64,000 nt of DNA from contig CM055062.1 in the NCBI GenBank assembly GCA_029204045.2, positions 9,977,705 to 10,041,704 on the forward strand. Reading direction: 5' to 3'. Source of the stretch: Tillandsia leiboldiana (lineage: Eukaryota > Streptophyta > Magnoliopsida > Poales > Bromeliaceae). The position numbers were made by a program, and so were the translations under genes. The stretch's first letter is position 1; every line of letters starts with the position of its first letter. This document shows, piece after piece, positions 1-10,942 of this stretch. A model generated the notes under the pieces. That model ran no database searches. It saw only the letters and a program-made list of their open reading frames with translations, and had not been told where the DNA came from.

Positions 1-307
1 ACACGCAAAACAAGGGAGAAGCAAAAGAGGAAAGAAGAATGGGGGTGAGATACTAGTAAACCAGTAGCCTCCCCTAGTGGGTAAAACCTCAACTCTGACA
101 CGCCCAATAGCGTCTACCAGAGGCAAAAGGAATACAACGGTGGTATCAATGAGTATACGCGGATGGAAAAGATACACTAGATGCCTCTTAAAACACTGAC
201 GACTAACAGAATGGGAAGTGCCATCTAGGAATGTCAACGCCTGCCGTCTAGACCCAATCGATACACCATAAGCACTGGTACTGATGCTTGCCTGCCAAAT
301 CGGGTAT
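1..307 (-). repeat. Partial LTR of the LARD-type gypsy family
   Basis: This stretch aligns, with many small differences, to about 3790-4107 inside the complete element's LTR, in the same orientation. It is R-U5 sequence of a minus-strand LTR. It ends at an assembly gap and carries many one-base insertions and deletions relative to the two clean copies at 3398-7490 and 10951-15049. Those differences may be low-quality contig-end sequence rather than true divergence. No coding content is seen. Confidence 0.8.
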
Positions 308-407
308 NNNNNNNNNNNNNNNNNNNNNNNNNNNNNNNNNNNNNNNNNNNNNNNNNNNNNNNNNNNNNNNNNNNNNNNNNNNNNNNNNNNNNNNNNNNNN
401 NNNNNNN
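308..407. other. Assembly gap (100 N)
   Basis: Exactly 100 N, the usual placeholder for a gap of unknown size. The sequence changes from a minus-strand LTR on the left to a plus-strand LTR on the right, so the true junction is not represented. Confidence 0.99.
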
Positions 408-3185
408 GGTGGTACGCTTATCAAGGTTTCCATTTTTATACGCGCGGGCGCGACACGCTCATCCATTTGGGTTCCTCCTCCGTCCGCGTTTCGTTGCTAG
501 CTCCTCGGGCCTCTCAGACCACGCGTTGTCAGCGATTCTTGCGCCGTTATCGCGACAGATAGAGCTACGATCTTTTACTTTTTGTTTCCCTATTTTTCAT
601 CACGCTTTTCGGGAGTTTTTCCCATGCTTACTGGACCTCATTTTACTGTGAGCGAATTCTGTGAGAGCACACCCTTGTCCGAATTTTTAGCTCCGCAACC
701 GTGGCGGTATCATCGAATGCGACCGTGCTTATACCCTTTTTTCCACTCTCACTCGACGCGAGGATTCAGTCACAGTATTTTCTATTGGATTTTTCTAATG
801 CTTGGCCGAAGGTCTATTTTTTGCCCTTTTATATTCTGTGCAAGGAAATACAGATGTGTGGTTTGTTGTGTTTCGTGAGCGCCCTTTGTTGTGAATTTGT
901 AACCTCGGCCTACGGGGCCCTCGGAATTTGACGTGCAGGTACTCGTTTCGAAGTATCGACGCGAGGAAACGCGACAATATTTTGTTGGATTTTTCAGATC
1001 CGTTCTGCAGGTGAAAACTGACATCTTCAGAGCTGTTTTCTGATGTTGTATATGCTTGGATATTTTGTGGGACTAAAGTGTAAAACCTTGGACCTTTTGT
1101 TGTCGCCAGGAGGGATCGCGAGTGTTTCGAACCGGTTGGGAACTGTAGGAAATGAAGATAGTGGATTCCGGGTGTTTTCACGCTGTTTGCACCGAGGCTT
1201 TCGCGTCTTGTACCGAGGGTGCTGTTTGTTATGGCGGATTTTGGCTGTGAGCGTCTACACACATATCACCGACTTCGGCTTTGCCCTGGGAAAGCGCTTC
1301 AGGTGGGTGCTTTGTTTCCAGAACCGGTGGACTGTTCTCTAATTCTGTATGTTGAGGATGCATGCTTGTTTAGGGTACATGGTTTATATTTGTAAGGTAG
1401 GTAAAGCTTAATAATGATAATTGTTTAAATAATTGCAAGAATAGTATTTATGATGTATACTGAGGACTTGCATGATTTGGATGTTATGTGGTGCATAGTG
1501 TAAGCTTACCTAGGATAATGTTACCCTATGTTGATTGTACCCTGCCATTTAGCACATTGCCTTTTATTGGTTGGTTTATGCATTGGGGCAAGGATTTAGT
1601 AGCTATGTGCGGATTTGTACTCTGAGGAGTTATTATGATCGAGATTATGGTCAGGTGTAGGCATGTGGATTACCTTTTTGTAATCTTATACCCCTTTCCT
1701 TGAGGAGACAATGAATGCTTTATGGACATATAGTTAGGCCACCCTTTATATGCTACACCTACTTATTGGAACTTGACTTAGGAGAAACCATGCTTTTCCT
1801 TTCTCCTTCTTGTTAGTCCAGGTGGTCAGTGTTGCTCGCGGTTCGAGCAGGGGTCTGGATAGTGTAGTCGGGAACATCGTGTCTGGGACAGGTTTGGATT
1901 AGTTGTGGGCTTTGCTGCTGCAACCCGGATATTGGGCGTTTGACCGGATGCTTATCTATGCACCAGATTGGTATCAGTTTTCTTTGCTCTATGGAGGAGT
2001 TTCCCACTTATCGTTTAGTTGCATCCGATTGAGGTCGGGTCTTTCTTTGGTGTTGAGTTTTCCCACTTTGATCAGATTTGTGATCAAAGTCCTGCTATAC
2101 AGAGATACTTGTTACTGAGACTTTACACTTTACTCGTGGTGGGTCGTCCCCTCGAGTGCCACTCCGGAGGTAGGCTTTTTCGTGGCCTGCGCACTATTTG
2201 TGCCCGCGTACTACCTAGTCCTTGCACGCTGCTATGCCTGCGCGCAACCCTTGCAAAACCGTTTTGCGTTCCAAAATTTCCTGCGGCATCATTCGTTAGA
2301 CAGGCAAACCACTTACACCGTGAATGCCTCCTTTGTGCTTATTTACTTAACTTGCATAAAATCACAGCATTAGTGTTTATCACTGATATTTATTTGTTTG
2401 ACGGCTCTGGTATACCGAATACAGCTTTTTGACACCGAACGGAACCCGACAGCAGCACCGTCTTACGAGACATCGCATACTACTTTAAATCTGCGTGAGT
2501 TGATTTTGAGGGCGGGATCAAGGTATGATCCATTTTGTGTAGATTGTTATTTAATGCAAAATTTTTCATCGGTAGTGTTTTGTGGTGCAAAATTGCACAG
2601 GTTGGCATCCCCGACAGTTCCGATGTTCGCAGTTTGGACCCTTGGACTATTTTTCCTCATTTGAACGACGACGTGTCATTCTAGCCTCTTTTTCGAGTAC
2701 GAGATCGATTGGGTGCGACAGTTCGAGATTTGAGGAACGTTCCGGTTAATTGGAACACCGGGATTGTTGCGAGTGGTTTTGGGACTACTTATTCGCCGGT
2801 GATTGTCATTTGACTTTAGTGACCAATAGTGGTCTATCGCGAATTACCGAAATTTTCGGCGAATCTGGGACTTTAGTGAAGTCCACTGTTTTAGTCTTTC
2901 GATTCACTATGAGTCAGTGGGTGTGTTGTGAGTGAGTCAATCACTGATAGGTGTTTTTGATTCAGCCGCCGAGCAGTCAGGAGTGCCTGTACGTGAGCCT
3001 AGCAGCGGATTCCTGGACCGCTTACATTGAGGTGGGTACTCCGACCTAGGCATTGGCATGGTGTAACCTGATTGGATACCGTAGTCGATTGGACCCTTTG
3101 GTTATCTTGCTCGCCCTTTTTTTTTTAGTTTTTCTGCTCTATGATCTATCTGTTTTATTGTGACATAACATGATATTTAGTGTAG

Positions 3186-3397
3186 TTGACACTATTAGCT
3201 CCTTATGATTCATACCTGTTTTGCATATATATGCCATGATTAGTGTTAGTAGACACTCCTATTCGTTCTTGCTATTATCTCCTACAGCTACATTCGGTCA
3301 CCTGTCGTATGTTTGAATTTCTATACATGTAGAGTAGGAGGATATCATTGTCATTATGACATTGCTTGGCACCGAGAATATAGATGATCTAGTTGGT
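3186..3397 (+). repeat. First part of a three-unit ~180-190 bp tandem repeat in the outer LTR
   Basis: Imperfect units, each ending in a GAGTAGGAGGA motif followed by a TATCATT/TTATCA-type stretch, are seen here, at 15055-15225 and at 15226-15405. The LARD insertion at 3398 split the second unit. The units have no coding potential. Confidence 0.65.
3393..3397. repeat. Left target-site duplication TTGGT of the LARD element
   Basis: The five bases TTGGT directly before the terminal TGTCACG are repeated directly after the terminal CACA at 15050-15054. This proves a single integration event of the 3398-15049 element into the outer LTR. Confidence 0.93.
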
Positions 3398-3447
3398 TGT
3401 CACGCCCCGGGTGTAAACCAGAACCCGGGCCCGTCCACAGATCCGCC

Positions 3448-3473
3448 GTGCACACGGTATTTTCCGTGTACAC
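3448..3473 (-). promoter_or_regulatory. U5 terminal hairpin of the LARD LTR
   Basis: A 10-bp stem (GTGCACACGG at 3448-3457 against CCGTGTACAC at 3464-3473) around a 6-nt loop, lying 50 bp from the LTR end. The one non-Watson-Crick position is a G-U pair in the element's sense RNA. An equivalent hairpin of different sequence sits near the LTR end in the other gypsy families here. Function is not known. Confidence 0.6.
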
Positions 3474-6172
3474 GAAGCGCCAGTAACCTGCTCAGATAAA
3501 AGAGATATAATAAAAGAGCAATAAAAACAGAGCTGAACTAAAACTAATACATCTCAGACTGAAGCTGGAAATAAAATACAATACATCTGTATAAATGATA
3601 CATCTGTCTCTCCCAGCTCACCAAAATAAATACAACCTGCTGGCAAAAGCCAGTCCCAAAGTAAAGGTACTACCGTCTGAGAAACATGGGTACACCAACA
3701 ATCCAGCTAACATGCTCATCCTGCCTCGAGATCTATCTACTCGCCGTCCTCTCTCCTCGACCCGCCACTGTAAGCCCAGTAGCACCCGCATAAAACACTG
3801 CAAAACAAGGGAGAAGCAAAAGAGGAAAGAAGAATGGGGGTGAGACTACTAGTAAACCAGTAGCCTCCCCTAGTGGGTAAAACCTCAACTCTGACACGCC
3901 CACTAGGTCTACCAGAGGCAAAAGGAATAAAGGTGGTATGCAATGAGTATGACTCCTGATGAAAAGCTACCACTAGAATGCCTCTAAAAACTGAGCTAAA
4001 AGAATAGCTGAATGTATGCATCAGAATGTCAACGCCTGCCTGTCTAGACCCAATCGATACACCAGTAAGCACTGGTACTGCCTGCTCTGCCTGCCAAATC
4101 GGGTATGCCCGCCTACGCATAACACCGATAGGAAAAGGGAGTCTCGAAGACTCGAAGCCTGTAAAAACGCACACTCCGGAGTGGCACTCGAGGGGAGCGA
4201 CCCACACGAGTATAATGCCTGGGTAACAAGTACCAAATCAGCAGGACTGGATCATGACTCTGATCACGGTGGAAAACCCATCCACTAAAGAAATCCAAAT
4301 CCTCTATCCCAATCTGATGCAATAACCACTGTCCGGTCAACCGCCAAAGATCCGCGGTTGCCGCAATGCCCGGCCCTCACAGCCTGCCTGTCCCAAAGCC
4401 CACAACTGTCTGACTACACTATCCCAGTCCCTGCTCGAACCCGAGCGCACTATCCCCCGAATATATAAAAGAAGAGAAAAGCATGGTTTCTCCTAAGTCA
4501 ATTCCAGCATGATAGTGTAGCAGAAAAAGGTGGCCTAACTAGGTGACCATACAAGCATGCAAATGTCCCAAGATGATATAAAAATAAACAGATGTCGATA
4601 ACCTTTATAATGTTAGAGCATGTATAGAACAGTATGAGAATAGTAAATATGAGATAGCCTGTGCCTGCCTATGCCACATACCCAAAGCCCACAATTATTG
4701 ATTAGCCTTACCTTTTAACATGATGTTACTGTCCTACAATCATAATCCCCAATCAAGCAAGTTCTAACAATATCTGTTTAATCACAATAAGCCTGCCATT
4801 GCCACACATAAAGTGCATTTATCCTTTTAATCAAAGAAGCTACTCAAATGCCTAGCGGGTAATCAAAAGATGGAGGGTTAACAACCACACCCATAATGAC
4901 AATCCTGACCCAGGTCCGACATCCGGTCAACCACCTACTATCCGCAATAGCCGCAATACCCCAAAGCTAAAATTCAAGCCCCGGCTACACTATGCCGATC
5001 CCTGCTCAAACCCGAGCAACAAATAGCCGCCTGCCTAAGGAATAGGGGGAAGAAGAGACAATAGGGTTCCTCCCAAGGCAGTCCCAACATATAGTGTAGC
5101 GACCAGAAATGGTCTAACTAGATATCCCTGAAATCAAGCCTATCTCCTCATGGAAGAAAGAAGGGGAGTGACAAATAGTGGTTCATCATGTGTATCAAGT
5201 AATAACTCCACCTGGGTGTAATCATCATGCTAAATCATAATCCAACCGCACATGTCCATAACCTGCTAATCACCCTCACATGAATCATCCACCTATGCCT
5301 GTCCAAAAATCCTCAAGTGGTACCCTCCCACAAGACGCCTCACAATATCACAATATGAAAGTACATCCCCCCCTTATGCAAGGTTAAATGCTAAAACGAT
5401 GTCCATGAAGCATGTATAAGTTCCAACATGTCAAGTTTCAATATAATGTTTTCCATATGATAGGCTCACAATTATCTAGTTAAGCATGCATGTCCATTAG
5501 GTGACCATTCAACATGTCCAATAAAGGGGATCACTCTAATATTCCTAGTGGGTATATCAGAAAAGAGGAGTAAAGCAACCACCCACCTCGAGCGCTAAAC
5601 CCTGATCCCAACAGCGAAGTCCGCGCCCGGTCTCAACGATCACCACGGTGCTGCACAAAAATACCCCAAAAGAACAAGCACAATTAATCCACCATGCTCA
5701 CACCAAAATCTGTCCCAAATACAATCAGTCCACAGTTTTGCCTTTTTCACCTGCGAGATCTGCTCGAGAAATTCCAGGAAAAATACCGTCACGATCCTCG
5801 CGACGAACCGGTCGAAACGAGTACCTGCACGTTCCCACACGAGTTTTCTACGCTGAGATCCAAAATCGACAAGAGAACTACCCCGAACAATACTTCCACC
5901 CAAAACTGTGCTACAAAGTTCTGTAAAAGGGGTTTCTCACCTTCGGGGAAAATTCCAGAAAATCCAAGAAAATTCAGAGAGACTCCTTGCGATGCGTAGA
6001 TGCAAATTGCCTTTTGAATCACCTCAATCCGATGTCTGGTTGCGGAGATATCGCCGAAATACCGAACCGCTGTCCAAAACTCCATCACAGCAAAAGAGGT
6101 CACAAGATGATCCGAAAAACCCATGAAAACCTCGGGATGGGAAAAACCAGCAAACACGGAAAACGTAGCCCT

Positions 6173-6177
6173 ACCTG
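6173..6177 (-). promoter_or_regulatory. Splice-donor-like site in LARD leader
   Basis: The sense strand reads CAG|GTAGGG about 240-270 nt downstream of the TATA box. The related family has a matching AG|GTAGGG in the same context (near 46195-46205). It could be a leader intron donor. No acceptor was identified, so this is tentative. Confidence 0.3.
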
Positions 6178-6443
6178 TCGTGAAGACGATGGCGCAAGAA
6201 TCGCTGAAAAAGAGTGCCGGGTAGCTCGGGAGAGTCCGTGCACTGAAATGCGACGAAGGGAATCACAAGGGAACGAGCGTCGCGCCGCGCCGTAAAATCC
6301 AAACCTCGGAGTGTGTGCCACCACAAATCTTGGAAATCCTCCAGAAGATGTAGAACTCGAAGGGGAACAACTTTGCTGAAGACACCTTGGTGAGAGGAGG
6401 CTCGGAAATGGTGGAAAAAGTGAGAAGAAAGGAGCTCGGGCTG

Positions 6444-6451
6444 TTTAAATA
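6444..6451 (-). promoter_or_regulatory. TATA-like box of the LARD 3' LTR
   Basis: Sense-strand TATTTAAA lies just downstream of the GC-rich U3 and just upstream of a pyrimidine-rich leader. Its position matches the clear TATAAATT box of the related family at 46474-46481. Transcription would start about 30 bp further on, near 6415. Confidence 0.6.
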
Positions 6452-6780
6452 GGCCTCCCAAACAAATAGCAAAATGCCATCCGGGTCCCAATTTTCGGGC
6501 GCCCGGAAGTTTCCGGGCGCGCACAGTGCGGCCCGGCCCAAGACTTTCGGGCGCGCACAGTGCGGCCCGGCCCAAGGCGCGCCGTCGGACGGGATCCGCG
6601 GTCCGTCCGACCCGCCTCAGCGCCCGCCACGTGTCGCCCGAACAGGCGACAGCCCAAATCCTCCACTCCTGCTGCGCCACGCGGCCAACCCGGGAGTCGA
6701 CACGCGTCCCCGACAACAGTACCGTCGCGCCTGCGCGCCTGCCCGCGCCAGCTGCCCCTCCTGCCCGCACAGTTGACCAG

Positions 6781-6801
6781 CCAATAGGGAAGCGCCACGT
6801 G
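6781..6801 (+). promoter_or_regulatory. ERSE-like composite CCAAT-N9-CCACGTG, copy 1
   Basis: CCAAT, nine bases, then CCACGTG. This fits the plant ER-stress response element (CCAAT-N10-CACG), bound by NF-Y together with bZIP28-type factors. It lies about 330 bp upstream of the TATA box. The CCACGTGTC part alone is also a classical G-box/ABRE, so ABA-type or light-type bZIP/bHLH factors are an alternative. Confidence 0.6.
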
Positions 6802-6850
6802 TCCCTGCCACTGACCGCTGCACCCGGTGCACGAGCCTCCGTAAGCCGAA

Positions 6851-6871
6851 CCAATGGTAACCTGCCACGTG
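6851..6871 (+). promoter_or_regulatory. ERSE-like composite CCAAT-N9-CCACGTG, copy 2
   Basis: A second exact composite 70 bp from the first, with the same nine-base spacer length but unrelated spacer sequence. Additional CCACGTG boxes lie at 6627-6633, 6953-6959 (preceded at the same distance by CCTAT, one mismatch) and 7356-7362. Confidence 0.6.
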
Positions 6872-7490
6872 TCCACTCCGGTGCACCGTGAACCAAAACC
6901 CAACCATCATGCTCCGTAGACCGTGAGCTGTGAGCCGGCCTATGGGGTGGTGCCACGTGCCCCCGCCTTGGTGCACGACGGCCGCGTGGACCGCGCGCCT
7001 GCCCGCGCGCCCGCGCGCTGCCCGCGCCCTGTGCCGCCGCCGTTCCGCCTGCCCGAGGCCGCGCCGCCGCCCGCCGACGCTGCCCGCCGCCGCCGCCGCC
7101 GCCGGCGATCGCCGGAGTTACTGTTCCGGCGGTGAACAGTACCCGAAGCTCAGAAAAATCCAGCAGATAGTCCATCTTGACCGTTTTCGCGCGCTGAACC
7201 CGAATTTGACGTCCGCTTCGCCAAATTCCCATCCAATAAATCGCCGGAGGCTCCCGAAAAGGCATTTTCAATCCGAATTTCGTGCCGAGTCCAAATCTGA
7301 TATCCGATTTGCGCGAAAACACCTAGTAAACATCCAGACGGGGTTCCCTGATTACCCACGTGATCCACTTTAAGCCCGGAGTCAATCACTTGTGTCCAAT
7401 TGGCGCACGAACACCGCCGACATGCCCCGTAGGCCTCCAGAAGCTGCCGGTCACACAGTAAAAAGCCCTGTAGAATTCCGGATCATCACA

Positions 7491-7503
7491 TCCTCCCCCC
7501 ACT
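7491..7503 (-). promoter_or_regulatory. Polypurine tract of the LARD element
   Basis: The sense strand reads AGTGGGGGGAGGA directly before the 3' LTR. It is the expected primer for plus-strand DNA synthesis, and its position fixes the element as minus-strand. Confidence 0.85.
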
Positions 7504-8649
7504 AAAAGAAAGTTTCGTCCTCGAAACTAAAGCAACTCTCAACGAGTCTCAGAAACCAGGGGGTAAGTACTCAACACCGCCGTCTCCCGCTCTCAAGGTC
7601 CGCCTATCACTCCCCGTGATTACTCCTCAGCAACACTAACAGCAACAAACAGTACGGCATAGCCCGATCGCGCAATTCCCCTCATCTCACGAGCCGGAAT
7701 TCGCAACGAGCGTCCCTCGTACTCCAAACTCTCGCAGGGCTCCAAAGAAGTGAGTTCAATCACGGGCGAGGAGTTTCAAAAACACAACACTCCTGAGCGA
7801 AGACGCAGAAAACCTCAGGGACTCCATCAAAGAGCCTGGGGGAAAAGAACGAACAGCCAGTGCAACACGCACTAAATCACCCTCTAGAGCCGACTCAACC
7901 AGGGCAACCCGAAACACATCCACACAAGCACCCGCACAGGAAAGGGGCCCTAACAAGCAGGGGTTCTCACTCGGTCACTGTCAAAACCAGACCACACGAG
8001 TAGATTGCTCAGCCGCAGCCTATCCTCAAAGGGATCCCTGGGACACAATCTCAAGCCCAGTATACCACCATGGTCCCACACAGCGCCAGCTATGGGACCA
8101 TCAAACTCAACTCCCAATTTAGCTCTTCTGCTTTAGGTATCCGCCACCACAGTGGCCCGGTCGGGGTGATCCTGGATGCTCATCAAAATCCAATGGTAGC
8201 TCCATAGCCACTATGGGAGGCATCACTATAACTCGCAAGTCCATCTTCCTCCGTTGACCAACTAAAATCGTCACTGATACCAATCTTACCATCCGCTCGT
8301 CAAATTCTGCTTGGCACCATCCGGTCCAAAGCTCCCTCACCATCAGTAGTAACTGCCGATCTCGGCCCATCTCAAATAGCATCTATTTTGACTGGACTTC
8401 CACCGCCGCCCCCGCGGCTAAATACGTAATCAGGAAGATGTGCTCTTAAAGATGAAACTTGTACCAAAACCATTAGCATAAAACCTTATCTCACAGACCT
8501 TGCCACAGCATCTATAAATGCTTCACAAGCTCTAAATCACTCAGGGAGGGGTAAAAGCCAAGATATCCCTGAAAATGCCGCTATCAATCCGTTCAAGCCC
8601 CAACTGGAACACAGAATTCCTCAATCTTAAAGGCAATAAGGCATTAGTC

Positions 8650-8760
8650 ATTCCATTGGCCTCACTGTACTCATAATGCCCCTAGCGTGTCCTGAACGTC
8701 ATCTTGGCGAGATAATCAGCTGTAGTTCCAAATTGATGCAGGCATCATAATCGAACATCT
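8650..8760 (-). pseudogene. Decayed gypsy RT fragment (palm region)
   Basis: The minus-strand translation gives a KMTFRTR..GHYEYS..NGMTNAL-like string with an internal stop. This matches the gypsy RT block that normally reads KTAFRTRYGHYEF...FGLTNAP. The block continues only in broken frames. It supports descent from a Ty3/gypsy pol but encodes nothing usable. Confidence 0.55.
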
Positions 8761-8944
8761 GCCGGAGTATAACTCCATCCAAAAGGTCCTAAATAATACC
8801 CGGACCTGCCTGGGCTCCACTCACAAAGAACTCTCACAGTCGTGTATCAACAACGCGGCACTAGGTCCAACAAACCCTCTATCCATCAGGTCCACGCACC
8901 TATGCCCACAACTCTCACAGCTCTACAAATGATATTTAACGAGG

Positions 8945-9050
8945 TGCTACTCGAGGTAGGCGCAGTTCCCAGAACCACGTCAATCGAAATCACAATCTCC
9001 CTAACCGGCGGCATCATCATCGGCTCAGGTGGAATCACACCCGGGATCTC
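8945..9050 (-). pseudogene. Decayed gypsy RT N-terminal fragment
   Basis: The minus-strand translation contains PGV..PEPMMMPPVREI followed by ISIDVVLGTAPTS. This corresponds to the conserved start of gypsy reverse transcriptase (LPGLPPxREIEFxIDxxPGTAPIS). The fragment is flanked by stops and frame changes. Homologous relics lie at about 48780-48895 and 55035-55135. Confidence 0.65.
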
Positions 9051-10032
9051 ACGGCAACAAGAATATCCTTACGTCCCGGTGCCGCCGTAGGCACCTCTCA
9101 CACTATCGCTGTAACCTGAGTACCCAAACAGTCGCAACAAACAAGCCTTCTATTGTCTGCCTCGCAGAAAACAAGGTCCTTTCTCTCAGCAGTGAAACAT
9201 CCAGTGGCACTATGCCAACCAGTCCTAAGCACTGGGTACTAAACACCGAAACGGCCACAAATACCAATAAGTCTGCCGGCATAACTTACGGCCTCTACTG
9301 CACTGGATATGATCCACAAGCCTTCCCCACTGCACAAAACCACAACAGTAACCTGTACCTCTAGTGCACGGGGCAACAACTCTGCCTCTAGCCCATGCGG
9401 ACTGCAACATGCTCTACTCTGACTGCTGTGATGAAATCACACCGGCGACACTCGATCCATACCGTGGCGCCCCTCCAACCGGGCGGCACAAATTCATCCT
9501 CTCGATGCAAGTGGTCGTCGCTCAGCCTGCCAACATATCTAGACCAATCACAAAGGGAGCTCGACCCCTGTCCCTGCTCACACTGAGGCGACGAATGTGG
9601 TCTCTCGCAGACAGCCCAATCCACGCTACCGCTGCACCACTCTGAAAATGGTGCTGATGCTGTCATCGGGGTCCACCAACCTCTGACGTCTCAGGAATCC
9701 ACCTGGATATCATCGTCATACGACAAAGCACCATCAATTCATGCAATTCCGTATACAAATTACCCTTACTAAGCTCACCCCTCAATCACATATGTTGTAC
9801 CCCAAACATGCATGTTATCGATCACCAAGGGTCAACATCCCCCTGGGGTAAGCTTTACATAATCCATCCAAAAGGATATCCACCATCCTGGAAGGGGAAA
9901 CGAAAATGTCCTTGCCGGCCGACCTGTCCACCAATACCTAGCGCCAAGCGCCTCTATCCAGAACTCGCCTCTGGCGGCAGACCCTATCCAACGGAACTGC
10001 AATGCTACGCGCCATACCCAATGCCTCCACTA

Positions 10033-10251
10033 TCAAAGCACCCCAAAATCTAAAAACCTGCAAAAGAGGGTCCGAATACACGGAAGGGCATCCTGGCGTA
10101 ATCCACTCACAGTCAAGCATATCCTATGCGCCTTGTCCCCTAAATCATAGAGCGCGTAGTTCAGTAACTGCGTAAATCCTTTTGACACCAAGAGGCTCTC
10201 AAGCAGTCTTTCCATCACCACCAACCACGATTCTACCCCAAGAGGCTCCAA
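10033..10251 (-). pseudogene. Decayed gypsy Gag fragment
   Basis: A 72-residue open stretch reading MEPLGVESWLVVMERLLES, then a YALYDLGDKAHR string and LTVSGLRQDAL. This is the typical plant gypsy Gag core (xAExWLxxLExxF... then a helix ending in A-x-x-W-W), with the tryptophan pair lost. It lies where gag should be, downstream of the primer site. The full gag frame is destroyed. Confidence 0.6.
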
Positions 10252-10748
10252 CTTAATCCTATGAATCGGGGTGGTTTATCTGCCAAAACTGGCTTAACTG
10301 ATCAATGGTGTCCCATAGCTCATCCGCTGTCAACAATCCACCCTGCCTCGGCGCCTCGGCACTAACCATTGGCACGGAGGGCTACTCACTCCCTCAGTAC
10401 TACAAAATCCCCGCCCCTGAGGATACTGCAACCGGGTGGTCTCAGAAAGAAGCACTGTCGAGCTGCCCGCTGCTCCGACAACTGTGTCACTCAAAACCAG
10501 ATGCCCGCTCACTCTGCCGCTGATAAGCCTCTGACAATCCTGTCATCAGGGTCCCGAGTCCTCTGACTCTAATCCGGTATCCGGCCTGAAACACTAGCTC
10601 AGACCCAACTGCCGCACCAAGGTGCGCCCGGGTCAAGGCCCAACGTCGGGGAGACACCGCTCGCCACGACAAACCGCAAATCAGCACACCCCAAACACTC
10701 GACCCAATCTAGCGAAAGTCAAAGACATCCTTCTATTTCTGTAACCTT

Positions 10749-10768
10749 ATGTTGTCTGCAGCCAACAT
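10749..10768 (-). promoter_or_regulatory. Leader hairpin with palindromic CTGCAG loop
   Basis: ATGTTG and CAACAT form a 6-bp stem around a loop containing the palindrome CTGCAG, about 165-180 nt downstream of the primer site on the sense strand. Flanking TCTATTTCTG and CAGAAATAGA add a perfect outer 10-bp stem. The same 20 bases recur unchanged at 56801-56820 and with changes at 21659-21678. A hairpin with a self-complementary loop after the primer site resembles retroviral dimer-initiation or packaging sites; that function is inference. Confidence 0.6.
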
Positions 10769-10930
10769 ACTGTCCCCCAGAAATAGAGTATGTCGATCCC
10801 TCTTCACTCACAGGAAGAGTAAAACAAATAAATCGCCGACTTTCGCAAGGTGTCGCGTCTCTCGCGTCCTATCATCCTAGGGTCTGCTAAAAGCCTAGGG
10901 TTTCCTAAGTCCCAACCGACCTATCCCTAA

Positions 10931-10942
10931 GCTCTGATACCA
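10931..10942 (-). promoter_or_regulatory. Primer binding site of the LARD element
   Basis: Sense-strand TGGTATCAGAGC, complementary to the 3' end of plant initiator tRNA-Met, lies 8 bp inside the 5' LTR end. An exact 12-base match. Confidence 0.93.

Larger units (their letters stand above)
408..3397 (+). mobile_element. Plus-strand gypsy LTR, left part, split by the LARD element
   Basis: This is the R-U5 part of a long gypsy LTR read on the plus strand. Segments near 1300-1380 (ending in an ACCGGTGGAC..GTTCTCTAA motif) and 1830-2180 are recognisable reverse complements of the minus-strand LTRs at 45540-45600 and 44640-45100. It stops at 3397, where the LARD element begins, and resumes at 15055. 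The U3 promoter half is missing to the left, in or beyond the gap. Short ORFs here are unsupported. This is the oldest visible layer at the left side. Confidence 0.8.
3398..7490 (-). repeat. 3' LTR of the LARD element
   Basis: 4093 bp, TGTCACGCC...ATCATCACA on the plus strand. On the minus strand it contains a GC-rich U3 (about 7490-6450) with repeated CCACGTG boxes, a TATA-like box at 6444-6451, and then about 3 kb of transcribed R-U5. A long frame across the GC-rich U3 (6171-7322 minus) is a composition artefact, not a gene. The partner copy is 10951-15049. Confidence 0.93.

Noticed and set aside
6171..7322. 383-codon minus-strand open frame in the LARD LTR, with similar long frames at 13192-13884, 13659-14537 and 60116-60700
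   Set aside because: They run through the GC-rich U3, have Arg/Ala/Gly-rich low-complexity content, several overlapping frames are open at once, and single-base differences between LTR copies shift them freely.
8119..8382. 87-codon minus-strand frame conserved between the LARD and the compound block
   Set aside because: The homologous sequence in the other family has frame-disrupting changes and no family match beyond a vague pol-like look.
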